The position numbers and the translations under genes are program-made. Positions 9,706 through 20,888 of a DNA stretch of 64,000 bases are shown here, piece by piece; the first letter of the stretch is position 1; every line of letters starts with the position of its first letter. Origin of the DNA: Rhabdophis nuchalis (Eukaryota > Chordata > Lepidosauria > Squamata > Natricidae); assembly GCA_039707465.1 (NCBI GenBank), contig CM077644.1, forward strand, positions 95,089,375 to 95,153,374, in the 5' to 3' direction. The notes beneath the pieces were generated by a model that saw only the letters and a list, made by a program, of their open reading frames with translations, made no database searches and had not been told where the DNA came from.

Positions 9706-11159
9706 CATTGTGCAATTCCTGACTAGGAACGTGTCCTTCAATCTTTGTTATATTTTTAAGGTATAGTGAAATTCATACCTTGGAAAAGAATCTGATCTGA
9801 CTCATTCTGTATGAGGAGCACACATAGAAGAAATGTGATTTCTAGTTTCAGATGCAGTTCTAGAAATAGAAAGTGCAAGCACGCCTCAGAAGTGCTGCAT
9901 AATAATATGCAAATGCAACTCACATTTCACTTTGAACACACTTGCCAACATAGTCATAGAAACCTGTTTTTGAAATATGTGTTATATTATATCCAACTGG
10001 CATATATTGAGTCATGCAAGGGGACACTGGTTCAGATCCCCACAGTGAGAGGTTTGTGCCACAGTTACAGATCCTGATCTAATAGGTTCATCAGTTAAAT
10101 CAGATGTTATCAATTAAATCAGATACATTATCAGCTAAATCAGATTAAAGAAAGTGCAGCAATACACCATCTTTAAAGAAAAAAGTCTTAGAAATATAAG
10201 TAGCAAACTGTGCGGTTCCTTTTTTTCATCATTTTTGTAGCTCTCCAGAGGTAGCATTTCATTGATATAATTGTCTTGTATTTTCAGGAAATCATTTTCT
10301 TTATAAAAGAAATAAAATGAAATAAAAAGTGTGCCGCATGTTGTCCGTAGAGAATGGGAGATAGCAAAAGAGGAGATGAAAGTATATTTTGAAGCCTTTT
10401 TCTTTATGTATTATCCTTCCTTAGATGTTATTTGGCAGGTCTTGATTAGTCTCAGATTAGTTTCTCTTCTATGCAGCAATCCATATATAGAAGTTCAGCC
10501 TATAATAAGAAGAGTTGTTTTTCAACGCATGATAGAATATTTGAGATGTGGAGAGAGAAAAACAATGAAAACATGATAACTTTTAGTAAGCTGAGTTTCT
10601 CTAACTAGCTAAATGAGCCTAACGTGATGCTTAGGGTTTCATAATTAGATAAAAGTACTATTCAAAATTAGACAGTGCCCATTTACAGTTCAATAAACAA
10701 TTTGTCATGCTTGCTCAAAGCATACCCTGATGTCAGTGCAAACAGCGTGCATAGAGGTGATGAAATAAATTGGCCTCCCAAGTGATTACATTCAAGACAA
10801 TGCAGGGCTCCTCACTGGAATCCAAGAAGATGTTAATTTATACAGAATTTTTAAGTGGCCTTTCATAAATGCTGTCAGTTCCAGAAATATCTCAACCCTT
10901 TCCTGACCTAAGAGAGAAGACAGGAATAAATGGTAGAATCCTGCAAGTGTGAAAATATCATAATGACAGATATCAGGACATCGGGGACCTTTGAAATAAA
11001 GGTAGACATGGATTTGTAAAAGCGAGATTAAATTCACTGCCTCTGCTTGCATTTCTGAATATAGGTAGAGGACAGGCACTGAAATAAGCAAGAAAAAGAG
11101 GGGAAATCCCAAGTACAAATAAAATATGTACTTATTTTGCTCACACTAATGGAACAGAA
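9706..11159. other. No gene seen, AT-rich single-copy DNA
   Basis: No supported gene. An isolated B-box-like GGTTCAGATCC near 10,029 lacks an A-box and tRNA fold. The remaining open frames have no recognisable domain. Confidence 0.4.
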
Positions 11160-11295
11160 TGGAGTGGAGTGGAGTAGAGTGGATGAAGTGGAGTACAATG
11201 CAATGCAATGCAATGCAATGCAATGCAATGCAATGCAATGCAATGCAATGCAATGCAATGCAATGCAATGCAATGCAATACAATACAATACAATA
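11160..11295. repeat. (GAGTG)n, (CAATG)16, (CAATA)n microsatellite
   Basis: A short GAGTG/GAGTA stretch leads into about 16 perfect CAATG units (11,196-11,278) and then CAATA units. It abuts AGTCTTTATTGGCCAAG, apparently the antisense 3' end of another retroelement, so the array is probably that element's tail. Confidence 0.9.
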
Positions 11296-11323
11296 GTCTT
11301 TATTGGCCAAGTATGATTGAATA

Positions 11324-11669
11324 CAGTGGTACCTCGATTCACGAACGCCTCTGTTCACGACCAACTCGATTCACAAACAGAAAAGTTCCTCAAAATGTGC
11401 TCCGGTTCACGAACTCTGCTTTGGTTCACAAACAGGAACCGCAGCCATTTTTAATGTATTCCTGGCTGTCACATGGTTGTGACTTCCTGTAGGAAGATCA
11501 TAGAGAGAAGAAGACACAGAAAAAAGCCCCAGCACGCACACTGTGAGTACTTTCAGTGACTTTTTTTTATTTTTGCTATGCTTTTAGCATATGGAAAACT
11601 GTGCCTCGGTTCACGAACAATTCGGTTCGCGACCAGAGTCAGTTCACGAATTAAGTTTGTGAACCGAGG
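11324..11669. mobile_element. Tigger/pogo-like MITE, right end clipped
   Basis: The left TIR is CAGTGGTACCTCGATTCACG and the right end is the reverse complement GTGAACCGAGG. Tc1/mariner elements insert at TA, and TA precedes the left end. Internal CGATTCACGAAC and GGTTCACGAAC motifs repeat the TIR sequence. The last bases of the right TIR (expected TACCACTG) are missing, and the sequence passes straight into TACACAAGGAAT. It is inserted in the retroelement tail at 11,196-11,323. Confidence 0.85.
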
Positions 11670-11884
11670 TACACAAGGAATTAGTCCATGGTGCAAAAGC
11701 TCTCAGTACACATACAAACAACGAAGTAATATAATCATAACATACCAATAGGAGAAGGTAATAGGAAAGAGGAGAAGGATGTATTACTACTACATATAAG
11801 TAATTAGTAATTCTCATTGAACTCAATGGAATTTGTTTTAGCACAGGAATGCTTTCTGAATAAGGGAAATCAGAAGGAAATCAG

Positions 11885-12255
11885 ATTTTTATTTATTATT
11901 TATTTTATTTGTATCCCGTATTTATTATTTTCACAAATAACTCAAGGTGGCAAATATGTCTAATATTCCTTCCTGCTCTTATTTTGCCCACAACAACTCG
12001 GTGAGCTGAACTGAGCTGAGAGATTGTGACTGGCCAAAAATCACCTAAATGGCTAAAACTCACAATCTCCCAGTTTCTAGCCTGGTGTCAACCACTAGAC
12101 CAGGGATGTCCAAACTTGGGAACTTTAAGACTTGTGGACTTCAACTCCCAGAATTCCCCAGCCAGCTATGCTGGCTGGGGAATTCTGGGAGTTGAAGTCC
12201 ACAAGTCTTAAAGTTCCCAAGTTTGGACATCCCTGCACTAGACCAAACTATGCAG
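11885..12255 (-). repeat. Squamate tRNA SINE, split by a MITE
   Basis: Reading minus, a tRNA-like head (GTCTAGTG, GGTTGACACCAGG) is followed by the typical SINE body and a BovB-like tail near 11,885-11,950 (TTTATTTGTATCCCG on the plus strand). The hAT MITE at 12,101-12,235 interrupts the head at CACTAGAC. Confidence 0.65.
12101..12235. mobile_element. 135-bp hairpin hAT MITE nested in SINE
   Basis: The TIR is CAGGGATGTCCAAACTTGGG, with the same hairpin core as 9,563-9,697 and an exact 8-bp duplication CACTAGAC (12,093-12,100 and 12,236-12,243). The element interrupts the SINE, so it is younger. Confidence 0.95.
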
Positions 12256-13663
12256 GTTTCTTGGGCTCAGTTCTACAGCATTCCTCACAATGAGTTCTGC
12301 CTTATATTTTCCCTCATGATAGATAACTTTTGGCAATGTTTTTGAGTGGATGAGAACTGAACCTCAACATGTTCAAAATTGCTTATGGGTACAAATAGCA
12401 CCTCTTTCTAAAGAGATTACTGGGTTACTAGAAGGGACTTCTTAAATATACACTTCAACAATCACAATGCTATTAAAATCTAGACCTAATTTGTTTTTAC
12501 TACAGTCAGGTTTTTATAGTCAATGCTGAATCATAGTTTTTGCAGTAATTTTGTACCATGCCTTCTGAAATTCTAATCAGATCAAAAAGAAATCACCAGG
12601 CTGTAATTCCATTTTAATCAGTGATAATGATTAAGCCATCTCGGAGTAAAGAATGTTACATATTTTAATTGGATCCAAGATCACAACATATATATTCTCC
12701 TGGTAAATATATTCTAAGCTGATCCATATATTGGACCAACAGATCTGCAATATCAAAATACATATCACAGCTTGCAAAGACTGGTTAGTGAGTTCTATTT
12801 TGCTCATTTACTTACTAGACATAGAAAAATGTAGGATGGCTTTTCAAATATATATACACAGACAGAAAGATACATATAATCTAAGATCTACTTTTAATGG
12901 TTTTCTACAATAAACAATCTCAAAATGCAATAATCTTTATCAACACTTTGCTGTCAATAATAAAGAATCATCAATATTTTCACCTTATATTGAAATGATA
13001 GAAGAATGATAGCGCATATTAACTTCCGTTTCCCCCAAGACAAAGGCTATACACAATGTTGCTATTTTCATGGGAAGTATTTTCCTAGCCTTAAGTCATA
13101 ATGCTCCACTTTGAGCCATTAATTCATGTATATCTAACAAAATCAGGGAGAGTTTGTGACAGCATTTGTAAATTATAAATGACCAAGGAAATCATTACCA
13201 GACGACAAGGCTGTCCTGTCATTTCCTGCATTGTTCATCATACATTACGCTGTGACATTTATAAAAATGAAAAACAAATAGAAATTAGATTTAAGTCTAA
13301 CATGATTAATCATATAAATATTATTGAACTATTTTTAAATTACCTGTTTAAAAATACATAATGTATTTGCTCTTAAAATGCCAGTACTTGGGTTTGTGGT
13401 TATTCATAAATTAACTATTGAATTAAAGTGGCTTTTTATTGTCAGATTTCAATAATTTCTTTAATGACTCGGAAGCACATGGACCAAGGTCTTTCAGCTG
13501 TATTTTCCTTCCACCACCATCTCTGTTTCATCCAATTTTAGTCTTACCATTTCACATGGCATCTTTTCCACAAAAGCATCACAGGATATACGGCATTTGC
13601 ATTGACTCTATTAAATATTTTCCTTACTTAAGAGGTTCCTTAACTTGACTAGCTATAGTAACT
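12256..13663. other. No gene seen, AT-rich single-copy DNA
   Basis: About 1.4 kb of AT-rich DNA with no recognisable repeat ends. Small open frames have no domain features. Confidence 0.45.
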
Positions 13664-14109
13664 TTCAATTTTCAATGGCACGGGACCTAGCTATCTGCAG
13701 GATCGGATTCTGCCCCATACATCCCTGCGGTCGATCCGCTCCCACAGAGAGGGACTTCTCCGGGTGCCGTCCACTAGGCTATGCCAGCGGGCGACGCCCA
13801 GGGGAAGGGCCTTCTCTGTGGCGGGCCCGACCCTCTGGAACGACCTTCCCCCCGAAATTAGAACAACTACGGACCTCCGCTCCTTCCGTCAAAAATTGAA
13901 AACACACTTTTTCTGCTTGGCTAAATTAGTCTTCCGTTTTTAACTGGGTTTTTAGGGGATTGTAGTTTAGTTTTAGTATAGTGGGTTTTAGCACAGGGAT
14001 AATTTGTTTAATTCTTATTTTAACTATTTATGTATTTTATATTTGCTTTTTAACTTCCCTGCACACCGCTCCGAGTCCCTTTAGGGAGAGGAGGCGGTCT
14101 ATAAATAAA

Positions 14110-14110
<1 letters not shown>
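13664..14110 (+). mobile_element. L2 LINE 3' end
   Basis: A 5'-truncated L2 copy with the C-terminal blocks GGGACCTAGCTATCTGC, CAGAGAGGGACTTCTCCGG and GGGAAGGGCCTTCTCTGTGG. The 3' UTR is CACACCGCTCCGAGTCCC, followed by the (ATT)n tail. The reading frame is broken. Confidence 0.9.

Positions 14111-14177
<67 letters not shown>
14111..14177 (+). repeat. (ATT)22 L2 tail microsatellite
   Basis: An almost perfect ATT run continuous with the L2 3' terminus. Confidence 0.97.
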
Positions 14178-14178
<1 letters not shown>

Positions 14179-14433
14179 CATATTTTCCCAACAAAGCTAA
14201 CGCAAACATCTAAGAACTATTGTTTGTTCTATATGGTACATGAAGACATACTGTATAGTACATAGTGCTTATAACAACTGGATGTTATTGCAGAATCTGG
14301 CTTAATGTACTAGTGGTTCAAAGTCCAGAACTCAGGTGATAGTCAAATGTCTATGGAGATTCTCAGTTATCCAGGTCATGGTTCTCCCAAAGATGTTTTT
14401 TCAAGACGCAATTGGACTTTCTTGTTTTTCTTT

Positions 14434-14475
14434 GAAGATGTTTCGCTTCTCATCCAAGAAGCTTCTTCAAGTCTG
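14434..14475 (-). ncRNA. Decayed hammerhead ribozyme-like motif (PLE class)
   Basis: Reading minus: UUGAAGA (core CUGANGA with C3 changed to U), one unpaired A, stem II GCUUCU/AGAAGC with loop UGGAUG, GAAA, then CAUC. The sequence after it (CTTCAAAGAAAAACAAGAAA) is shared with 16,820-16,845. Stem II is intact while C3 and the CpG of stem III are lost, so it is probably inactive. The class matches short hammerheads described in Penelope-like elements; that link is inference. Confidence 0.45.
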
Positions 14476-14480
14476 GATGG

Positions 14481-15769
14481 TGGGAAATGAAATGGGACTA
14501 TCCCATTAAAATAATCTTTTTTCCCCATTTCCTAGTTATTTCTTATCCTCTAGTACGGATCTTGTTAGAATCCCATTAGACACAGCCTCTAGAGATTTTA
14601 ATACACATCCCCAGTATTTACAGTGAAATTGTATATGTATGTATTCCAAAATAATTTTGTTCATCTCAATGTACTCTCAGAATATATAGAGACTACAGAG
14701 AGTGAGTGAAGGTAACCTCACCGGCATGAAAGGTTTATTATAATTAAAAACATTTTTTATCCCACTCTTCTGCCAGAAAGTGTTCCAGAGCAGCTTACAT
14801 AAGATCAAAAATAAACAAAATAATCTTTGCCTGAAGATCTATAATCTACATGACACAAACTAAAAATAAATTGACGGGATGCTTAAACAAGTAAAAACAG
14901 AGCTCAGGTTAAAAAGCTGAAAGTGGCAACTGTTCTTAAAATATCCACCTTTAATGAAAACAGATGGGGGAGAAAAAGGCCAAACTTTTTTGTTGTTGTT
15001 AAATCTGAATAAGCAGACTAAGGTAAAAAAAGAAAAGTTTTACTTGCTTCAGAAACAAAATTAGACTGACAGGTTTAAAACAGTGCACTTCCCTGGTAGG
15101 TCAGAGAAGGTCAGACTACAAAGCAACATCAAGAATAAAATACAATATACTCATCACAGAACATACATAATAAGTCCTGAAAGCTTCTTGATTCTGCCAG
15201 TTTGCTTTGCAACATGCATGCAAACCTGATAATTAAACATGCTATCTAGGTAACTCTTTGTGTTGTACCCCTTCACTATAAAGGCAAAGAATCAAGTCAC
15301 AATTCAAATCCAATTCCTTAAAAACCACATCAAATGCAGTTTTCTTGGCAGCATTCTAGAAATGGGCTCTTATTGTTTTTCTTTTAAAATACCTTTTCGA
15401 CTTAACAATCTGTCTATATAGCTCTTGGAATTCCTTGGTACACTCCCATCAAAGTATAAATCGGATCTGATTCTATTCTGTTTTCAGCTAGATACTGCCA
15501 TCTGCTCTGGATTGGTGATCTCCAACGTGCTGATCTATGAATTCATCTTCTTTCCATTTTCTTAAATTCTTGCTACTTCTACTCCAATATTTTCTCAACC
15601 TTGCCAACTAAATCTTCTGTAAAGAATATCTGAGAGCTGGTTAAGGGGAGAAAAAATAGTAGGTACACTTAACTCTTCCATGGAATTCAGTGGGATTTAA
15701 ATCTTGCTAAGTGCAAATAAGATTATATTATGATGACTGTATTCATCTCACTCCAAATCTAGAATATAT
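14481..15769. other. No gene seen
   Basis: Mostly single-copy. 14,745-14,830 resembles a diverged antisense LINE tail (ATCCCACTCTTCTGCCAG). Nothing else recognised. Confidence 0.4.
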
Positions 15770-16163
15770 ATGTTGTTGTTAGTTGTGAGGTCGACCCATC
15801 GCGACCCCATGGACAACGTTCCTCCAAACCTTCCTGTCCTCTATCATCCTCTGGAGTCCATTTAAGCTCAAATCTACTGCTTCAGTGACTCCATCCAGCC
15901 ACCTCATTCTCTGTCGTCCCATTCTTCTTTTGCCCTAAATGCTTCTCAGCATTAGGCTCTTCTCCAGTGAGTCCTTCCTTCTCATTTGGTGGCCAAAGTA
16001 TTTGAGTTTCATCTTTAGGATTTGGCCTTCTAAAGCAGTCAGGGTTGATCTCCTCTAGGACTGGCCGGTTTGATCGCCTTGTAGTCCAAGGGACTTGCAG
16101 GAGTCTTCGCCAGCACCATAGTTCAAAGGCCTCAATTCTTTGGTGCTCAGCCTTTCTTATGGA
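15770..16163 (-). mobile_element. Bov-B (RTE) LINE 3' fragment
   Basis: The minus-strand sequence encodes the C-terminus of a Bov-B type reverse transcriptase followed by its 3' end (plus-strand CCCATCGCGACCCCATGG). Bov-B is a well-known horizontally transferred LINE abundant in squamates. Only a few hundred bp of the 3' end remain. Confidence 0.85.
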
Positions 16164-16169
16164 GAACAT
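15882..16169 (-). pseudogene. Bov-B RT C-terminal fragment
   Basis: The frame contains RKAEHQRIEAFELWCWRRLL and VPWTTRRSNRPVLEEI near its N-terminus, the conserved C-terminal segment of Bov-B/RTE ORF2 downstream of the polymerase domain. The RT catalytic core and the AP endonuclease are absent. The 95-codon frame drifts out of homology toward its end. The match rests on the family consensus as I remember it. Confidence 0.8.
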
Positions 16170-16334
16170 ATATACCTATTATTTTAAAAGTATATTGAGA
16201 ATTCCACTGTGCACCAAGTATTTCCTTGAAGAACTCTGTTTCTAGGATTAAGTCTGTCCACTTACAGCAAATGTTGTTTATCATGCATTATAATTATATT
16301 ATTTAAATATTCCTGACATAATTATTATTCTACC

Positions 16335-16425
16335 CACCAGGAGACTGTAGTTATAGTCCCACTTTAAGCATGAAAGCCATTGGGTGACTTTGAGCCAGTC
16401 TGTCTGTCTGTCTGTCTGTGTCTCC
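16335..16425 (+). repeat. SINE remnant with CTGT repeat
   Basis: CCCACTTTAAGCATGAAAGCC followed by GGGTGACTTTGAGCCAG matches the body of the squamate SINE at 5,743-5,948. It then degenerates into (CTGT)n and a C-rich run. Confidence 0.5.
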
Positions 16426-16784
16426 CCCCCCTCCCCCTCTCTCTTGCAACCAACCACACTCAAATGATCTGCACTTGTGGGGAAATATTAGAAAGGGAAA
16501 TAAATGATTATCCTGCCCACATAACTGCAGTGGTAAACATAGCTGAGTTAAAGTGCCAACTAATTGGTCATAAAAGGTCAGATCAATAATTTCATAGGGA
16601 AAAGTTTGGAAGTAATTACTCTAATGTGGCATCAGATAATCAGGTTATCATCTTCATGTAAATTATGTAATGAAAGCTGAGCACAATAAAGCTGCCCTTA
16701 AATTCAGCTTCATTGATGAATGTTATTTACTTATATATGTATTTCTTATTTTGCTGGTCACATATTGAATAAACATTACTGGTA

Positions 16785-16830
16785 CTGAGCTGAAGAAACT
16801 TCTTGAACGAGAAATGAAACATCTTCAAAG
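16785..16830 (+). ncRNA. Decayed hammerhead ribozyme-like motif (PLE class)
   Basis: CUGAAGA (16,790-16,796), one unpaired A, stem II ACUUCU/AGAAAU (one mismatch), GAAA (16,816-16,819) and CAUC. The stem I strands UGAG and UUCA can pair. It shares the downstream AAGAAAGTCCAGTTGCC block with the 14.4-kb copy. Stem II and stem III carry transitions consistent with CpG decay. Confidence 0.5.
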
Positions 16831-17120
16831 AATAACAAGAAAGTCCAGTTGCCTCTTGAAAAAGTGCCTATGGGATTACTGGTACTATTTCTTACTTAAC
16901 AATGAATGTGTGATTAAATATATTTTTCACAAGAGGTACATTCTCTGTGGCAACTGAGTTTTGCAACACTATGCATAGGTTAGCAGTACTGCAATTCGCT
17001 CGCCAGAAAAAAGTATCAAGCCTATTAGAGATCACACATATGCTTATTTATTTAATATACACAGAAGACAATTCATTGTACTTTCAAATATGAAATTATT
17101 ATTTAGGTATGGATGTCACT

Positions 17121-17586
17121 CAGGGGTGGGTTCCTGCCAGTTCTAGCCTCTTTTATAGAAGAGGTTCCACAAATCTACAGTGCCGCTTAGAACTGGTTCC
17201 AGCTCCCTTCCCTCCGCCCATCCACACATCATCAAGATGAAGAGCGAGAGGAGGAATTCTGGAAGTTGAGGTCCACAAGTCTTAAAATTGTCAGGTTTGA
17301 ACACCCCTGGGTTTTTTTTCCCTAAAGGGTTAGGGGTGCAAGGGTCTTGTAACTTGACAGCTTTAAGACTTGCGTGCTTCAAATGTCAGAGTTTTTGAGC
17401 CAACATTTTGGTTGCTAAGCAAGAGCGCTGTTTAGTGAGTTTCACCACATTTTACAAGTTGGCCACGTCCACCCAGTTACATGACTACCAAGCCACTCCC
17501 ACCCAGTCACATGGCTGGCAAGCCACTCCCACAAAGCAGGCCACACCTACAGAAGAGGTTCTAAAAAAATTTGAAACCCACCACTG
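17121..17586. mobile_element. Non-autonomous hAT element
   Basis: The TIR is CAGGGGTGGGTTCCTGCCAG, with right end AACCCACCACTG. The flanking duplication is ATGTCACT (17,113-17,120) and ACGTCACT (17,587-17,594). It contains a half-copy of the hairpin-MITE core and a TTGGTTGCTAAGCAAGA block also found at about 42,070 and about 24,200. No transposase. Confidence 0.85.
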
Positions 17587-17889
17587 ACGTCACTCAAAGG
17601 ACAGTTTTTTTTTACATTCCCATTGTGCTAGATTCTATACACGTATCTTCTTCCAAGTGAAAAAGCAACACATCTCTTAGCTTATGTATAAACAGAAGGC
17701 ATTTTTAATATTGTACCAGCTTGACTTCTCAAAAGTGAATAAAGTGTTTGTTTGTTAGAGTTTGTGTTATTCATTCTATAATATTGCACTCTAGGGGTTT
17801 GCTTGCATGTGTGTGTGCTTTTTGTGTATATGCATGCATGTGTGCGTGTGCAAGGGATGGGTTTAGTGGTGGGAATTTGGATTTTTTTA

Positions 17890-18110
17890 AAAAAAAATAA
17901 TAATAAATAATAATAAATTTTATTTCTAACCCGCTCTCTCTCCCCAAAGGGACTCGAGGCGGGGCACAGGTAAATTAAGAACAGTAACATAAAACAAAGT
18001 ACAAAATTAAAATCACATTAAATCATATCCTGCGCTAAAACAACTTTAAAATACCAACTATCCTAAAAAAACCCTTAAACTAAAAACCCCATAGAAGAGA
18101 GACTAAACCC
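17890..18110 (-). mobile_element. L2 LINE 3' UTR fragment
   Basis: An AAT-rich run is followed by AACCCGCTCTCTCTCCCC, GGGACTCGAGGCGGGGCACA and AAAACCCTTAAACTAA-type sequence. This is the antisense L2 3' UTR shared with 19,500 and 43,853. Confidence 0.8.
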
Positions 18111-18249
18111 CAAGGTTTAATACGATATCCATATACTGTACTTGGGAGCAACTACTGTTTTACTCAATGGGACAATACCTGAGAAAGCTTGTATTCGGAT
18201 TATGCTTTAAAGAAAATTATTAGATTACTCTGTATAGCAGTTGTAAGAG

Positions 18250-18633
18250 TAGGAGGCTCATAAAAGTTTAAAATGCATGCAATCTGTTCACTGACACTTT
18301 TTATGGCTTCTGCGATGCCTCTGTTTATAGAACCGTGTTATTTTCAAATTACTGTTCAATCGGTAGTATTTGTCTGTCTTGCTCCAAACCCACTACTGCT
18401 TCCATTTCTCCTTCTTCTCCTATCTGTTGCCTCTGAGACTGAACAGGTTTTGGGGTGCTTCATTACCATCGTGCAATCTGAGCATTTGTCCATGAAAATT
18501 ATTTGCAGTACCAAAGGGGGAATTGTCTGTTGAGTTGTGATTTGTGCATAAATCAACAGTGCCGTACAAGATTATTTCTTGGGGATGGGGTTTTACCATT
18601 AGGAAACAGTCACTATTCATATTCTTAAGTCCC

Positions 18634-18677
<44 letters not shown>

Positions 18678-19110
18678 ACACAAACGCAAAGGAAAAAAAT
18701 ACACAGCAGAATCAGCAGGCAATATCATGCGAGGCTAATTAAAAACATAAAACGCCGATCAGAGTTGCTTTGTGAAAATCTTCTGCCATTCCAGCCAAAT
18801 GAAAGTTAGGTGAACCAATTAGCACCTGAGTCACGTCTAGCTATTTCATTATCCATGTCCTGCCGCACGATAGCCCACTGAATACTGTTTTAAAGCGCTG
18901 CCGTGACAGCAGCAGGTTGAATATAATGAACAGTGTTAAAAAATGGAGACGCACTAGACAAAGCTGAAGAAGAAGAAATTGCCTGGAAAACTGACTGGCT
19001 GTAATTATTGAATGCCAGTCCTCTTTTCGGCTGGCTTTGAAACAAAGAGATCTCTGCCTTCAGCAAATTACATTTTTCTTAACCAACATGAAAGAGGCAG
19101 GGGATGCAAA
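18250..19110. other. Candidate conserved non-coding block with (CA)n
   Basis: A repeat-poor, high-complexity sequence on both sides of a (CA)n array (18,638-18,672). Motifs include GCTAATTAAAAACATAAAAC (homeodomain TAATTA-like core) and CACCTGAGTCACGTC (E-box and bZIP-like). No splice-flanked exon was found. Conservation is a guess from texture. Confidence 0.3.
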
Positions 19111-19499
19111 TATTAGTAATACACAGTGCTAACCAAAGTCACTGTCTGCTTTTATTTTATTTTATTTCAAGTTTGGAAGTCAGAAATATTTACAGAGCCA
19201 TGCTATATATTCACAAGAGATTGCATTCTTTAAGGCTGAAAACTCCTGTGATGGCATTTTTCGGACAAGAAGGATTTTATCCCAGGCCCGTGTTACTTGT
19301 TGATTTATTTATCAGCCAGATTTATATCTTCTTATCTCAGCGGCTTAAGGCGTCAGCCATAGTTGCAATGACCACATGTCCTTTATTTTAAAAGACCGTG
19401 CTTTATTTCAGAAAGCTGTCCTTCAGATTTATTTAACTTAATTATATCATTGGCTTTGCTCTTGAACCTTTATTTGTAAAGCAAAATTATATTGTATTA

Positions 19500-19935
19500 T
19501 ACAATAATAATAATAATTTTAATTTATAAACCGCTCTCTCTCCCCGAAGGGACTCGAGGCGGTGCACAGGGAATTTAAAAATACATGTACTGTATAAAAC
19601 CACAAGCATAATACAATATTAAAATAAATTAAACTAAAACCCTGCACTAAAATCCCAAACTAAAACTAAACCCTTAAAAACCCTAAAAAAACAGTTCAAT
19701 TACCCCAGGCCGGTCAGGCAGAAGAAATGAGTTTTTAGTTTTTGACGGAAGGAGCGGAGGTCCATAGTTGTTCTAATTTCAGGGGGAAGGTCGTTTCCAG
19801 AGGGTCGGGCCCGCCACAGAGAAGGCCCTTCCCCTGGGCGTCGCCCGCTGGCATAGCCTAGTGGACGGCACCCAGAGAAGTCCCTCTCTGTGGGAGCGAA
19901 TCGGCCGCAGGGATGTATGGGGCAGGATGCAATTA
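19500..19935 (-). mobile_element. L2 LINE 3' end
   Basis: A minus-strand L2 with an AAT tail, antisense 3' UTR (AACCGCTCTCTCTCCCCG) and a C-terminal coding block whose frame includes GRFAPTERDFSGCRP and SFRQKLKTHFF. The match ends abruptly at about 19,935 where hAT-like sequence begins. Confidence 0.85.
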
Positions 19936-19943
19936 CACACCAG

Positions 19944-20888
19944 TAATTGTATTCTATTTTCTTCACTACCGGTTCAATAGCGGGAGTACTGCGCGCATGC
20001 ACAAAGGTCCTTGATGATGTCTGGGTGGGTAGGAGGGCGGAGCCTCGCGCCACCGCCACTACCAGTTCACCCAGTAGCATACCACCTATGGTATACATAC
20101 ATACATACATATATTCGGGAGAACTTCTACCTAAGATTTGATGCAGTTCAAATAGAGAACTCTCAGAAATCTCACTCCTGGCTGGCCCCAACTCCCCGAA
20201 GTCCCCATGCGGCCCATTTTGGATGCAGGTTAAGTGCATTGGAGACTCGGGGAGGGCAAAAAATGGGCCTACCGGAAGTTCTGGAAGGACAGAAATGGGT
20301 CAGTTTCCAGCCTCCAGAGAGCCTCTGGAGCCTGGGAAGGCAGTTTTCATCTTCCCAGAGGCTCAAGGAAAGCCTGCAGAACCTAGGGAGGGTAAAAACT
20401 CCCCACCACCACCATGGTGCAGGAGACCGACTAGGCCAGTGATGGCTAACCTTTTTTGGCTCGTGTGCCAAAAGCAGGGGGAAGCGTAGGGGGGTTGTGC
20501 TTGGGCGTGCCACACCCATACTGCTATCTGCCGACCCTTTGCTTTTGGCATGCTTTTTTCGCTCTCCCTAGGCTCCAGAGGCTTTCTAGGAGCCTGGGGA
20601 GGGTGAAAACAGTCTCCCCCCACCTCCAGAGGCTTCAGGAGCTTCCCTGAAGTCTTCAGAGGGCGAAAAACAGACTCAAAAGAAGGCCTAAATCATCTGG
20701 CCAGTGCACACATGCACGCTGGAGCTGACAGGGCAACGCCTCGCGTGCCCTAAGAAATGATTCTGCGTGCCACCTGTGGCACCCGTGCCGTAGGTTCACC
20801 ATCACGGGACTAGGCCATGCCCACCATGGCCATGTCCACCCAGCAACCAGGCAGAGAACCCTTTGCTAAATTTTGAAGCCCACTCCTG
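19944..20888 (-). mobile_element. hAT-like non-autonomous element, composite
   Basis: In reverse complement the right border starts CAGGAGTGGGCTTCAAAATT and continues through GGCATGGCC-type repeats, as at 58,087-58,450 on the plus strand. The left part (ACTACCGGTTC, GCGCGCATGC) resembles the hAT element at 47,274. A second hAT element is nested at 20,437-20,807. An ATAC/ACAT run lies at 20,095-20,112. Confidence 0.6.
20437..20807. mobile_element. 371-bp hAT MITE (CAGTGATGGC family)
   Basis: Left end CAGTGATGGCTAACCTTTTT, right end GGTTCACCATCACGG. The exact 8-bp duplication GACTAGGC occurs at 20,429-20,436 and 20,808-20,815. Same family as 29,654, 43,297 and 50,808. No coding capacity. It is younger than the hAT-like element it splits. 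Confidence 0.93.

Noticed and set aside
10020..10070. SINE or tRNA promoter from GGTTCAGATCC
   Set aside because: An isolated B-box-like motif with no A-box at the right distance and no related copies.
20223..20650. Overlapping 60-140-codon frames near 20.0-20.6 kb
   Set aside because: They occur on both strands of GC-rich non-autonomous hAT elements and have no homology to known domains.
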